Shown piece by piece: positions 9,481 through 20,989 of a DNA stretch of 56,900 nt. The position numbers were made by a program, and so were the translations under genes. How positions within the stretch are numbered: position 1 is the first letter of the stretch; every line of letters begins with the position of its first letter. Below the pieces are notes generated by a model. It saw nothing but the letters and a program-made list of their open reading frames with translations, did not search any database and was not told where the DNA came from. The stretch lies in assembly GCA_015499995.1 (NCBI GenBank), contig JADNRV010000309.1:1-56900 (forward strand). Direction: 5' to 3'. The DNA is from Flammula alnicola (lineage: Eukaryota > Basidiomycota > Agaricomycetes > Agaricales > Strophariaceae).

Positions 9481-9589
9481 ACTTTGCTTAAGGACCACTG
9501 TTTGCGGAGAGAACTAAGAATCAGAAAATCACACAGGTAAACATTCCAAGTTATGGTTTCTCCCTTCTTAGTACTTCTCGCTTCCTAGG

Positions 9590-10446
9590 TTATACTGTGC
9601 CGAATGAAAAGCGTGACCTTTCGTCCATGATCGGAAGGCCACTTTGCCGTCGTGCAAGCGCTCTGGTTCCCCACAGACCTATCCCACCTCGCTTTGTTAC
9701 GCCGTTTCTTCTACGCCTTCGCCGGCAATGCAACAGGAACAATAGTAATGCAGCGAGGAAATAGAGGGCTACGACAGCTGTTGTCAATGCAATTGGAAGG
9801 ACACGAGTAGACGTAGATTTTCCAGAAGTTACGGCTTGACCTGTACTAATCGGAGAGAAATATTAATATGCTTAGTCGTGAGGCTCATAGGTATATGACA
9901 TAGACGCAATTCACCTCGTTGAAGAGGCGGTATTATCTGCTCTACCGCCTGTCGTGCCCGTAATCGTGATACTTGACCTGGAATTCTGAGCGGACACACC
10001 GATTCCAGGGAGAACGGACGAGGTCATTGGAAATATCGACACAGGTCCAGGTCTCGACACAGGTCCAGGTCCCGAGAAAGGAGGTTGTATCTGTATGTAC
10101 TCGTGAAGAATCCTTGAGTCCACGGTATACGACAGTCACTGACCGGTGTTATCGACGCGCCTCCAGTCTGTTGCAGCGGCGGCGTTGTTGATATCGAGAC
10201 TACTGAAGAAGCCTGCGGCATACGTTGTGATATGCCATCCGCAGTTCCTTCGGGGTCACTAATGGCGGTAGTTGCAGATGATAGCATCACTACGACGCCG
10301 GAGGCGACAGAGCTAGGAGGGATAATTTGAGCAAGGCCTAACGTGGTGACCTGTAACCCAAGATATCAGTCTGATTCCAATCTGAGAGCAAGGTAGAGAG
10401 GCACGCTCACTAAAGGTGTCGATTGCGATGTACGAGACTGAGAGGT
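9590..10446 (-). CDS. Ser/Thr-rich single-pass membrane protein (5' exons unresolved)
   Basis: Four minus-strand exons join in frame: 10446-10411, 10350-10144, 10090-9946 and 9840-9590. The outer part is rich in Ser, Thr and Pro (TSQSRTSQSTPL, ASSVVSISTTPP), as in a glycosylated stalk, and holds a doubled GPGPVSRPGPVS. It is followed by the membrane helix ALTTAVVALYFLAALLLFLL and the cytoplasmic stop signal HCRRRRRRNGV. The tail ends RFSFGTV. The last donor was chosen as GTAGAG at 9945 because the more obvious GTGAAT would lose the helix frame. Upstream, exons around 10530-11170 probably exist (for example ITTVQFTTTVRAVFL), but I could not join them. This layout is common in basidiomycete surface proteins of unknown role. 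Confidence 0.6.
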
Positions 10447-12256
10447 CTGCGATTAGGGTACATGCTGTGCATCGCCCGCGAAACCGGGTTGGGAGATGGT
10501 CAAAATGATCTAGAATAAAACGTTGAAAATTTACCACACGTCGTAACTATGTGGCATAGAAATACAGCTCTCACTGTGGTGGTAAATTGCACAGTTGTAA
10601 TCTCCGCATTCCTATCCTTAAAATTGAGTGAAGGCATGATTACCGACTCCTGTACAATCGCCCATACAAAGGATTAGCTGATTTTACAACAGTGCTATAT
10701 GACACGAAAACTCGCAGAATTTGAGATAGACACTCCTGGCGGTATTGACAACATGGTTCCCAGTGTCCCAGGAACCTTAAATGCTTGAGGTATCTGTGGC
10801 TGTTCGACATAAGTGAAAGTTGCGAGGAGATAGGTAGAGCCTGCTCTCAACTAGAGACGTAGTTTGCAGGGTTCTTGCTTGCAAGCTTGTTGAAATGAGG
10901 GCACCGGGCTCAGCGGTTTCCAACTGAGAGCTATTCGCTATCAGACAGGGCTCAAGCATGGTGGGTATAGTAATGTCATTGACGAAAGACATGTTTTGGA
11001 AGAGTCGCCTCGTTATCAAGTCTGTTAAAAGGTGATGTGAGTTAAAGATTGCATTGTGGACATATCGGAACGTACGATATATTCCGTGGTGGGTTCTCCC
11101 GGAGTTTCGATGAATTTCACCTATCTTTTGGATCAAGCACAAAAAACGAGAGAGAGAGTGCCTATCGCTCATCCCACTCTTATCCAGAACATCGTATGCT
11201 GTTCCTCGTCAATCGACTACCTATCTCACTGAAAAAGCATCGGGTTGTCGAGGTGAACTGATGTTATTCAACTGCGTTCCGACCGACCTTCAAGATAGCG
11301 GCGAGCTCGACAGGCCGTTTCCAGCAAATATGATCGGCAACCGTCTGATTTCTGACTTCATCGGCGGTTAGAGTGTGCGGAAATGAAACACTTACCAATG
11401 ATTCTCCCAAATCCTGGTGACTGTTCGAGATCTCGCATGGATGAAGGGCATATGACCAAGACATTGCGCATGATAACCAACTTGGAAGGGCGTAGAGTCA
11501 ACGACTTGGTGACGGAACGAGTCTGGCCGACCCATAGGAAATTATTGGAAGTTGTTTTGGGAAGTTGGCTACTGAGCACTGAGTGTCCTTGCGACATCAA
11601 GTGAGATGATGCAGGTGGCGATGAGAATTATATGGACTTACTATTGCCCGAGCCATTTATTGAGACTCAAACGACGACTGAGCACTGAGCACTGAGCAAC
11701 GAGGTTCCATGCTTCCAAGGCAACTATTCAAGGGAGAGCCTTGGCTCATCATGATGCAGATTGTGAGCTAAGAATACGAATTTGTCGGGGGAGCTCCGTT
11801 CGATAGCCAGGTCTGGTGTCTGGTGAGAACCTGGTTGCCATGCGCGGGTCGGGGGAGCGAATTACTTGCATCATCAGGGAGATTGACAAATATTTAACGG
11901 GCTCTATTCCATCATTTCTCAAGTAAGATGCAAACAATGTGGTGAGAGGAGTTGGGGAGGGCCCGGGGCGAACGTTGGGCTGCGGTCAGAATTGCTTGTA
12001 TTTGTTTGTCAGTACCTTCCGCGGAGTTTCCGCATGCTGTACTGCTACGTTTTAACGTTTAACGTTTAACTCTCATCTAGACATGCATAAATCCTTGCTA
12101 AAAGATTTATCCAGCTGGATTCCCCACGGCGCTTCAGGTGTCCCCAGCTACCCCCACGTTAAAGATCCTCGTCGGACAAAGGTCCGCCTGTCCATTTCAT
12201 GACTGGTGTAACTCAAGAACACTAAAAATCGATGTTTACAGGGTTTAAATGCAGAC
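10447..12256. other. probable 5' exons of the membrane protein gene, then intergenic DNA
   Basis: From 10447 to about 11170 the minus strand has pieces that look like an extracellular domain, but no splice path was certain. From 11200 to 12256 I see no gene. Small features are GAGCACT repeats near 11570 and 11680, and three overlapping ACGTTTAA units near 12048-12068, upstream of the F-box gene. Confidence 0.4.
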
Positions 12257-13708
12257 ATGTCTCGTCCACGACTTACGGGCATTCATCTCCTGCCATACGA
12301 GATATTGTCTAATATATTTCTAGAATGCCTCCCAAAAGAACCCCTGGATCAGAAACAGCCAGATGCAACGCGAGCACCCATGCTCATCTGCCACGTTTGC
12401 TCCAGTTGGCGACTTGTGGCTCTCACTACGCCACAACTTTGGGCACACATCTACCATAAATGCCTTATCCCAAGCAAAATACCTTTGAGGGACATCCTGA
12501 AGAAAGGCGTCCGGGAGCGAGACGTCGAATTCTTATGCTGGTGGCTCGCTAACGTAAAGCCATTCTCTCCTTTCATACGCCTGGAATTCGAATGGTCAGA
12601 TTCCATCGGGGGTGGTGATTTACGGGGTTGGCCGGCCTCCTTTGGAGTTGACAATATCGAATCCATCATCCGCATTTTGTCTTCCGCTCGATATCTCGAC
12701 ATCAACAGACTGTGCGCGGCTGCCCTCCGTGCGTATACCCGTCGACCGGACAAGTGGATCTTGGTGAATTGTCCGAATCTGGAAACTCTCCTCATTCGGG
12801 ATATCCCATATCATCATCGCCAGCAAGCTCAAATGCATCTCTCCGAATCGCTGGAAGTTATACTACCCATCAAGCCCATTCAACCTTCAATTCGGAGACT
12901 CTTTCTCGATCGATTCAACATCTACCTTCCAGATGTAATGGACTTGCTATCATGGTCACGCTTAACCCACCTATGCCTCTCGGAGATCACAATACAAACT
13001 GGGACATGGTTTACACTCATTCGCGAATGTACGAGCCTCGAGGTGGGGCAGTTCTACCTTCGGATGGATTATGACCAGCACGGCGCTCCCCCACCCCTTG
13101 TAACATCGCTTCCACGCCTACGCCAACTTCATATGATGTGGCACGGGCATATCGACCATCCACGGATATTCGAAAACCTCCAACTCGCATCATTGGCTTC
13201 ATTGCGCATCGATACATATTTGACAATTCCGGGCCTTTATATCCTCCTGCAATCGACTCCGTCACTTAAGGAGCTCCATTTGGGACCGAACACGCCATGG
13301 GTCCCGACTTTCAATCGGCATTTGCGGTTCCCAGGACCAGACGGAGGGGTGGAGCCGCTTTCACTACATGCTCCCCACCTCGAATACCTCCTTATTCAGC
13401 TCGATAAGGAGAGCGCCTCTACTTACGCCAGCGTCATGCAATGGGTCGAGAAAGTGTTGAAAAGCGGATGGCTTCAGCTCGGCAAAGCAACGAATATCAT
13501 CAAACGCCTAGAGCTCAGCGCCGAGAATTTGGGAAGCTCTTGCTGGGATTTGGAGACGTTCGCGGGCGACATGGGGCTTTTCAACGTTGAAGGTGTGGAT
13601 ATCGTTGTGAGGGATGCAGGTGCTCCGATGATATGGGGTACGCGATCTTCCTACGAGAAAGGGCTGGATAGATGTTTCGATAATATGCAGTTCTCATATA
13701 TTGCCTAG
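12257..13708 (+). CDS. F-box-like domain protein, 483 residues
   Basis: Single-exon gene with ATG at 12257 and stop TAG at 13708. Residues 11-65 form an F-box-like module: LPYEILSNIFLECLP, then LICHVCSSWRLVALTTPQLWAHI, the usual start of agaricomycete F-box proteins. The rest reads as irregular leucine-rich stretches (LSWSRLTHLCLSEITI, LASLASLRIDTYLTIPGLYILLQSTPSLKELHLG), probably the substrate-binding part. F-box proteins tie targets to the SCF ubiquitin ligase through Skp1. The family is large in these fungi and individual targets are unknown. I see no frame break. Confidence 0.85.
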   Translation: MSRPRLTGIHLLPYEILSNIFLECLPKEPLDQKQPDATRAPMLICHVCSSWRLVALTTPQLWAHIYHKCLIPSKIPLRDILKKGVRERDVEFLCWWLANVKPFSPFIRLEFEWSDSIGGGDLRGWPASFGVDNIESIIRILSSARYLDINRLCAAALRAYTRRPDKWILVNCPNLETLLIRDIPYHHRQQAQMHLSESLEVILPIKPIQPSIRRLFLDRFNIYLPDVMDLLSWSRLTHLCLSEITIQTGTWFTLIRECTSLEVGQFYLRMDYDQHGAPPPLVTSLPRLRQLHMMWHGHIDHPRIFENLQLASLASLRIDTYLTIPGLYILLQSTPSLKELHLGPNTPWVPTFNRHLRFPGPDGGVEPLSLHAPHLEYLLIQLDKESASTYASVMQWVEKVLKSGWLQLGKATNIIKRLELSAENLGSSCWDLETFAGDMGLFNVEGVDIVVRDAGAPMIWGTRSSYEKGLDRCFDNMQFSYIA

Positions 13709-13849
13709 AATATTTTATCTCCCCTGATCTGAGAAAACAAACATACTACGACCACTTGCATATGTACGTATATAATGTACGACTATATAGAGGTATCGCT
13801 TTGCAATGAATAATATTATCTCGACCGACTACGCCCTATCATCACACAC

Positions 13850-14401
13850 CGACCTCTCGGATAGGCATTCCTGAGACGACGACGGTGCCACTGGGTATTG
13901 TTGGAACCGCAGTAATCGAGCCCAAGATGGTGCCCAGTTCGCAAGCAGTTTCCAGCACGGTCGAAATCTCTTCGGGTATAAGCAAGGTAAACCAGCACCG
14001 GACCTTATTATGTATCTTTCGGAGTCTATTCTAAACGACACTTTTCTAGATAGAGAACACCTCCACGACGAGCACGATAACCGTAAGTGTTTTCTCCAAT
14101 AAATCAGAGAGCAGCTCACATTCGACGTGAATCTATCCTTTCAGGATCCAGCTACTCTATTCAACGGATGTTTTCGACACGCAGTCAGTCAGTTATCATC
14201 ACAGTAATAGCCATATCATCGGTGGTGATTGCTATTGTCCTTGGGTCAATTACCTTCTATCGCTTTCATCGTATAAGAGAGCGCCGTGAAGACGGGAAGC
14301 GGCTCGAAAGGGCCGAAAGAGACGACTCGAATCTTCGCGTAGTTGAACAGTACCTGAGGCTTCCACTGCTGTTGGAATATGTATTCAGCATAGAAATCTG
14401 A
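13850..14401 (+). pseudogene. 3' fragment of a Ser/Thr-rich single-pass membrane protein
   Basis: Pieces on the plus strand read PETTTVPLGIVGTAVIE and SSQAVSSTVEISSGISK. After a 63-bp intron comes IENTSTTSTIT, then after another intron a membrane helix SVIITVIAISSVVIAIVLGSI with a basic flank YRFHRIRERRED. The stop is at 14399-14401. To keep the helix in frame the second donor must be GTGTTT near 14084, not the better GTAAGT 4 bp earlier. No signal peptide or ectodomain precedes it, since the F-box gene ends only 140 bp upstream. It resembles the gene at 9590-10446 in design, but on the other strand. I take it as a truncated remnant. Confidence 0.45.
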
Positions 14402-14751
14402 CAGAGTCGATGCAGTAGTGTTCGACAGGTGTGGGTCGTTGAGATAACGACGTGGGTCAACCGTCACACACTGTCCACATCTTGATCTGATCTGATCTAA
14501 TCTAATCTAATCTATACGAACACTGGCAGAGGAGAGGGAAAAGGGCCTTAGCCACGAAGAAAAACTGAGAATACAAAGCTCAGCGCTCAGAGGTCACCGG
14601 TCAATATTCAATATTCAATGTCATACATCTAAAGTACATGTTTTATATCCAGCACTAGTCATACATCTACATAAATATAAGTATATCCGTCTCCGCGCAC
14701 CTACAACAAATCGTACACCCAACCACCACCCAACCACTTCACACGCCAACC
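14402..14751. other. short intergenic stretch between the fragment and the next F-box gene
   Basis: No gene seen. It contains a run of TCTAATCTAATCTGATC-type 5-bp repeats near 14485-14512 and AT-rich sequence that is probably the 3' flank of the minus-strand F-box gene. Confidence 0.4.
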
Positions 14752-16473
14752 TCACATGTTCCACCACCGCACCGGTGCCCCCTCGCCCGCGCCCCCACCT
14801 TCTACCCGCACGCCCAGCTTCGCCATCTCCCCCTTTTTTTCATCCAAGACGACACAACACGACCCGAAATACACATCGCGGATCGAAACGCCCTGCGCTT
14901 TGCGCCAGCGCAGGAACGCAACGAGGGCGAGGTACGACTGGCCCCACATCGCGCGCTCGTCTGTGAAGGTGAGTGTTTTGAGAGATGAAAGCGGGAGCGG
15001 TAGGGGCACCGAGAGGTCGTCCGTATGCGATGAAGGTGAAGGTGCCTGAAGCAAAGGCAACAAAGCCTTCGTCATAGCCCCCGAGAGCCTGACCAGCCGC
15101 TCCACCCTCTCCGCCCTCCGCAGCGCGGGCAGTACCGCGTCGGCAGGGACGTAGGGCATGTTCATCTCCAGCGCCGTCACCCTGGATATTGTACCTCCTA
15201 GCGCAGCCATGACAGAGGGAAAGAGAGTGTCCCAATGATGCCGATCCGCGTCGGCGAGATGCAGGTTGACGTATATCGAGAACGGATTGGGGGCAGCATG
15301 GTGGCTTCCATATGTATGAGAACGAAAATCGGGATCCGGTTGAGAGTGTATATACACGTCCTTATCCCTCGCAGCGAGCGTCAACGTACATCCATCATCG
15401 TCCTCGTCGTCAGGCTCGAGATCCAAATTCATATTGTCATTGAGGTACGCCCCACGGCCACGCACACCAACCCCGCGCTCGAACACCTGCATGACCTCAT
15501 CTAGCGCCCTCCCCGGCCGGGCATCGGCACAGAGCAACGACCACTTCGGGCGCGGCGGCATCGGAAGGTGCGCCAGCATCATCCCGATGTCATCGGTTGC
15601 GGCGTCCAGCTGGAGGATGCTGATCATAGGCAGCCGGTCGTCGATGTCGGGGTCGGTAGAAAGACCCTCGCGCCTTGTTGGGCCAGAAGAGATCATCGCA
15701 CCCTCGAGGAAGAGCTCCGTGAGAGAGGGCATGAGGGTGAGGTAGTACAGCCACTGCTCCGGCGACGGTGCATTTTCGAGGTGCAGATCCGCCACGTGCA
15801 GCGATGTCAGCGCACGCAGGACAGGTGCGCGGAAGTCGACCATACATTCCGCCATCTCCAGGCGGCGTAGCTTCGGTGCATACCCTGCGAAGAGCGACGC
15901 AGGCAGCGGCGTCGGTATGGGATTAGTAGGTGTAAGGGTACGGGAGCGGGCGATACGGAGCGTCTCGATATTCGGCGCGGGGCTTTCGAGTCCCTGGAGA
16001 AGGTCGTTCCAATACGCCTCCGGGCACACGATAGAGTAGGACTGGAACCTGTCGATATAATCCTGCTGGGCAGACAGCCTGCGTGGATCTCGTTGTCGGG
16101 CAGCGCTGAACTGGAATGTGAGGTGGAATGGTAGAGGGTGCGAGCGCCGCAGCATCTCGTCGTTCCACTCCAACGAGCGCCGCTCGAAGTCGATGAGCTG
16201 CGTCCAGAGGGGTTTGGTGGCGAGGGCGACGGTACGCCAGTCATGGCATGTTTGGGAGTAGGAGATGATGGTGCGCCGGACGGAGCGGGAGTTGTGCTCG
16301 AGTGATGCGCCGAGGAGGAAAATGTATTCAACGACGTCATGGCATAGCTGGAGCACGGGCCGGAGACGATTCTGTCTCCTGAGTCTGACAACGTCCTTTG
16401 TTACTTGCATGGAGGACTTTGGCCTCGATGCGATAGTCGAGTGGATAGGTGTCGGAAGAAGTATAGCGGGCAT
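14752..16473 (-). CDS. F-box-like protein, 573 residues
   Basis: One uninterrupted minus-strand frame from ATG at 16473. Residues about 40-95 match the F-box-like pattern: VLQLCHDVVEYIFLLGASLE, then YSQTCHDWRTVALATKPLWTQL, followed by an EWNDEMLRRSHPLPFHLTF strand typical of these proteins. The remainder has leucine-rich repeats of irregular length (APKLRRLEMAEC, ALTSLHVADLHLENAPS) and an acidic run at LEPDDEDDDGC. The C-terminus is Gly-rich (RVEGGGAGEGAP). The sequence is visibly richer in G+C than its neighbours. Expected role: substrate adaptor of an SCF ubiquitin ligase. No frame damage seen. Confidence 0.8.
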   Translation of the reverse strand: MPAILLPTPIHSTIASRPKSSMQVTKDVVRLRRQNRLRPVLQLCHDVVEYIFLLGASLEHNSRSVRRTIISYSQTCHDWRTVALATKPLWTQLIDFERRSLEWNDEMLRRSHPLPFHLTFQFSAARQRDPRRLSAQQDYIDRFQSYSIVCPEAYWNDLLQGLESPAPNIETLRIARSRTLTPTNPIPTPLPASLFAGYAPKLRRLEMAECMVDFRAPVLRALTSLHVADLHLENAPSPEQWLYYLTLMPSLTELFLEGAMISSGPTRREGLSTDPDIDDRLPMISILQLDAATDDIGMMLAHLPMPPRPKWSLLCADARPGRALDEVMQVFERGVGVRGRGAYLNDNMNLDLEPDDEDDDGCTLTLAARDKDVYIHSQPDPDFRSHTYGSHHAAPNPFSIYVNLHLADADRHHWDTLFPSVMAALGGTISRVTALEMNMPYVPADAVLPALRRAERVERLVRLSGAMTKALLPLLQAPSPSSHTDDLSVPLPLPLSSLKTLTFTDERAMWGQSYLALVAFLRWRKAQGVSIRDVYFGSCCVVLDEKKGEMAKLGVRVEGGGAGEGAPVRWWNM

Positions 16474-18700
16474 CGTGGATACGCAGTACTAAGGCTAATG
16501 ATATAAATGAAAGGGACGCAAAGGAATCTTGCAAAGATAAAGAGACGCACGAAGATAGCAGGCTTATATCTCGACCAGGAAAGGAGTGGTGAGAAGATAA
16601 GGGGGAGTTTGCGATCGAGACACCATAGGCCAGACTGCTTAAAGCGACGCACGATCCTGACATCGCGTGTTGCTTGTATCTCATTCACCAATTTAACGTT
16701 CAAATAGTGAGGTTCATGTGGGTGTCGTGGTATCCTTTCATGCACCGGAACACAAAAACCAAGTGATATGCCTGCGCCAGCATGAGAACAATGTCATTAT
16801 TAAGATGATTACAAGTACACGTGCCTATTTTCCTCACACATAAGCTGATAAAACAGGTGGTGGCGATCTCAGAGATACAGCGGCCTTGGTAAGAAAGGAC
16901 ACCCAAGAAGGCAAGCTGTGAGTGCAGGATCAGGGTAAAGTCAAATGTGGATTTCACATGCTTGCGCACCAGAGAATCTCCCACACTTCAGCACGAGTGG
17001 ACGATGCGTTGGTAGTTCAACAGTTGGGACCATGCTCGCCCGAAGTTATTCTAAGTAAACGGCTTGAGAAAGGAAATCCTGTGGAGTTGTCATGATGGTT
17101 GAAGCCGACGAGGTGTCCAAGAGGAATGCAGAGGCTCTGAGAGCCCGAGAATGATGGTCATCCCCGAGGTGAGCTTGTCTGGCAGCCTACTTGAATGAAG
17201 AGGGTTTGTAGGACGGCAAAGATGAGAGAAGAGCGCAAGTGAGAGTTGAACAAGCCCTAACCCTAATATCGTCAGAGCGTTGATGCGCAAATAGCCCCTG
17301 TTCAGTACTTATGTTGCGCCCGACTTAGCGCTAGTATCGTTCGCCTCGATGAGGTCTTTACGCGGGTTCGAAAGAAATTTAAAATTCATTGCCTGGATTC
17401 ACCTCGCCATAAGATCCATTCGCCTTCCGAGTCCGAACGTCGTCTCGACCGACGTCGACTTTCGCATTCCTTGTGTCGATTTTGATAAGCGAGTCCGAAG
17501 CTGGGATCGACGGACCTAGGTAAGAGGAGTGGTTCACGGTGTATCCGTTCAATCCGTCCTCCTTCGCCTGCGGAAGTTTAATTTTTCAGTCTGACATATG
17601 ATCCAAGAGTAACTTAGATCCGTATCATTCCTTTTGCCATCGATGACGATGATTGCATGTCTTTTTTCCCCATTTTACATCTTACAGTAAGTGGGAAAAA
17701 AACAACGACATAGAATTTGGAATAAGTTTGAAGAGGACTGCGTGCCCGACTGATGAAATTGTAGATTTTCGCTGTGCAGTGCTTTGAAGACCGATCACCG
17801 CTGACAAGTGAGTAAGAGTAACATGGCCGAATGACCAGCTTCCATCAAGCGAGCACAGCGGTCAGTGCAACTTTGAAGCACATCTGAAACTTTTCATTAT
17901 ATGTCAATATGGGTACCGTACCTCAAATGGCCACGGGAAGCCTGTCGTTAGTTGTAAGGTCATCAATCTATTTCTGTCAAGAGTACCACCTGATTTTCAA
18001 GCACGTATCTACCATAAGTACGGTATACCATAACTGTGCGATTACCTCTGAATCGGTAGAAGACAACCAGAGAGCGTGTGGCGGATGGTTTTATCCACTT
18101 TCAGCATCACTGTGCTCGTTCGCGTGCTCCGAGTCCGACACAGAATGCGATCCTCCAACGCGGGTTGACGCCCTTAGTTGTGTCACTCGTCCTTAACACA
18201 ACAACGGCCCATCGCGGACAGGTCTCTTGGGGAAATGGCTATCGACCTCGAAGCAGAAAGACACAACCGCTGCACGCCAGACTACGGAAAGAGGTGTAGG
18301 CACATATCCGTAATTCCTTTGAAAGACTATGTACCATGTATTCTCATCCGTTGCTGGCGGATACGCTTTCTCTCGTATAAAAGATGTGCATCCCTGTCGT
18401 TAAATCTTCAGAATCAGTACAAACTAAATTAGTTCAAGTTGTACGTTCTTTACTACCTCTCCACCTCCGTCGTCTAACAAAGAAGAAGAGCTGCGATGGA
18501 GGCTAAGCGCCCTAGTAAATACTCAGAGCATTGTGAGAGTCCGTTGAAATGGAGGGAGGGGCGATCGCGTCGGGTTACAGGAAATACGGTTTGGGAGTCT
18601 TCGAAACGGAAATGCCAAACGTTTTCCTTGACATAATGAGCCGGGTCTGCGTTTTAAAGTTACTGTCACCATGTCAAAGACTTCTCATAAGATTTTGGAC
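16474..18700. other. gene-poor region
   Basis: No gene I can support. The minus-strand frame at 17090-17290 starts like a signal peptide (MRINALTILGLGLVQLSLALF) but has no further support. A two-unit telomere-like CCCTAACCCTAA lies at 17255-17266. The rest shows no coding signal by eye. Confidence 0.4.
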
Positions 18701-18744
18701 ATGATTGAAGTCTGGTCAGATCACGACAACATCTGCCATTCAGC

Positions 18745-19445
18745 ACACGACTCTTGGTCGTTTTTCCTGCCTCGGAAGATCGCCAAGTGGTCATTATAGC
18801 TTCGACATCGAAATCTCGAAAATCGAAGACTCGGAAAGTGTCATGGAGCTAGCAGTAAAGCCAGAAATGACACCGAAAGAAAGTATGCGACTTTTTTCAG
18901 AAGTAGAATTATACCCAGAAACACATCAATCCCGAATCTTGTTCCTCGACCATCGAGTTCAGTGTTATTCCTACAAAGGCGAACCAAGTACGATCCTAAA
19001 ATTTGAGCCGGTTATCAGAGCCTCGACAATCGAATTCTCCGACAGTACCTTGAGTTGGCACTAAAGCTAACAATGACAACGGGCCAAAGGTATATATGTA
19101 TCCGCCCTCCCAAGTAGGAATAGCTGACCGCGAAAAGCATAAGGTGGGAAATACAGGACCCGGACTCAGCTTGTACCCGTAACAGTGAAGATAAAATCTT
19201 GTCCGTCAGGAAGCGTGCCAAGTGTCTCGCAATTTTTCGGTGGTCATTGCTGGTGTTCCTAAGTGAAGCGTGAATTACAGTTGACCAACATTTGCGCTAA
19301 TCGCCAGAGCCTCGAACATCGAATGCTCCGATGGCGACGTTGAACTAGAGGCGTTAAAGCCAAGAGCAGCAACAGACCAAATGTTTGCAGCAAATCCCGT
19401 CCTCCGTAGGAAGATCTGACCGTGATGGGGCACTGAAATCAAAGG
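18745..19445. repeat. degenerate tandem units of about 200-295 bp
   Basis: Three related stretches begin with a CCTCG(A/G)(A/C)(A/C)ATCGAA core at about 18810, 19020 and 19312. The second and third share a long ordered series of words (CTCCGA, AAAGC, GACCAAA-like, CCGTCCTCC-like, TAGGAA, CTGACCG). The frames do not stay open, so this is probably decayed repetitive DNA, not a gene. Confidence 0.45.
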
Positions 19446-20989
19446 TGGCACAGGAACAATAACTGAGCGCTAACTATTCATAGAGCAACCGCGTTTCGAG
19501 CCACACAGCATGGCTCGAGAGGAACACCGCGGCCCGAGAGATAGAACCTTGGAAGTGACCAGCGGCAAGTGGGTGGCGGGGCAGAAGAGGCAACCATTAT
19601 CGCTAAATGATCTTTCACGGACCTTTTGATGCGGATTCCTACTTGTTATCGATGAGATCTGACATTGAAAAGCAACGTGCCTCCCGCCAATGGCTGCCAT
19701 TGGCGTAGCCACACGTGTAGATGAGATGTGGCAGTGCTTGCCTTCATGCTGCTTGATTTAAAATTAATTTGATCAAACGCATCTCGAATTCGTAACATGC
19801 TGCCCGTAACAGTCATTGTCTGGCACATGAAGCTTGGACAGCAGCAAGGCTCTTAGAGCTGGGCGATGGGTTGAGTCTATTCCAAGTCCGTTGATATGGA
19901 GAAAGCGGGACAGCGTCGCTCTACATAACAGAAGTTGGGTCGAAAGTCGTTCAAAATGCCATTTCCCATGCATGACATAACCGCCCATGCACATGTAAAA
20001 GAGGCAACCAAAGTGTCAAGTCCTTTGTTCGGTGAGCCAGATCGGAAGTTAACGGGGAAACCATACCGGTACCATGCGAAGACTTCTCGTGGGATCCTCG
20101 ACACAAACGAAGACCACGACGGCTCAGCGGAATGCATCTTTCGCTGCCTCGGGATGAACAGAAATAGACCCATACCTTTCCCCAACGGAGATGTCGAGCC
20201 TACACAATAGAAAATGGTAACGAGCAATGTCCGAAAATAAATAATCAGAAGCACCTACCCATCAGCGATACAAGAACTTGAATGCGTACGATCTATCGCT
20301 ATTCAGAATCAGCATGGAGGGTAGTTGTCGGCGGATATACTTTAGGGTGTAATACCATCCCCATTCATGAAGAAAAAGCCCGCCCACGCATAACGATATC
20401 TCGCGCAGGCTCGAGAGAGAGATTAACACCACCAGAAAAGACCCTCCCAGTGCGGCTATGGGATAGGAAGACGACGAGATCGCTGCATAGGTGTCTAACC
20501 AACCGACACGAATAGAGAATGTGGCCGAACCTACAATATTTTGGGTTGAAAAGGGTCGAAACATTGAACGTCGGACAGCGGGAGAGCGGGAAGGCAGGGG
20601 ACATTGAGAACACCGTACAGGGTGTAAAACTTTCACCTGGACCGTGCATTTATTTGCGCTTGCTTACTTAAGTAAGTACTCGTGACAAAATTGACCTGAT
20701 GACATTGATTCCTCCGCGGTCTGGACTCTGCCTGCAAGGATATCCTCTTTTTCTCTATGTACGCGTTCGTACCAGCCCTAGTCTCTCCTGACAGACCATA
20801 TACAACAGATCGATTGTCATCTGTTGTATATGGTATAAGTACCAGGTCTACAAATTGGGCGTCTGTTATCCTATTCATCTCCAGCCTTTTTCATCCTCGG
20901 GCCCACTGTGTCACTGAATCTGCTTTACGTCCTGGCTTGTCTTCGTTCGATGCAGCCCGCATTGGGTGACGAACATGAGATAGGAGCTA
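19446..20989. other. gene-poor region with one strong hairpin
   Basis: No supported gene. A minus-strand frame at 20262-20636 has a hydrophobic stretch (AALGGSFLVVLISLSSL), but I could not place it in a gene. The hairpin at 20795-20834 is listed separately. Confidence 0.4.
20795..20834. repeat. perfect 16-bp inverted repeat with 8-bp loop
   Basis: ACCATATACAACAGAT at 20795-20810 and its exact reverse complement at 20819-20834 enclose CGATTGTC. It is the strongest short hairpin I noticed in this part of the window. It could be a miniature-element relic or an expressed hairpin. Confidence 0.85.

Noticed and set aside
17090..17290. Signal-peptide-like small protein on the minus strand
   Set aside because: Only the first 22 residues look meaningful; no paralog, no cysteine pattern, no splice continuation.
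20262..20636. Minus-strand frame with a possible membrane segment
   Set aside because: Composition is mixed and the frame starts without a good ATG context; overlapping frames look equally plausible.
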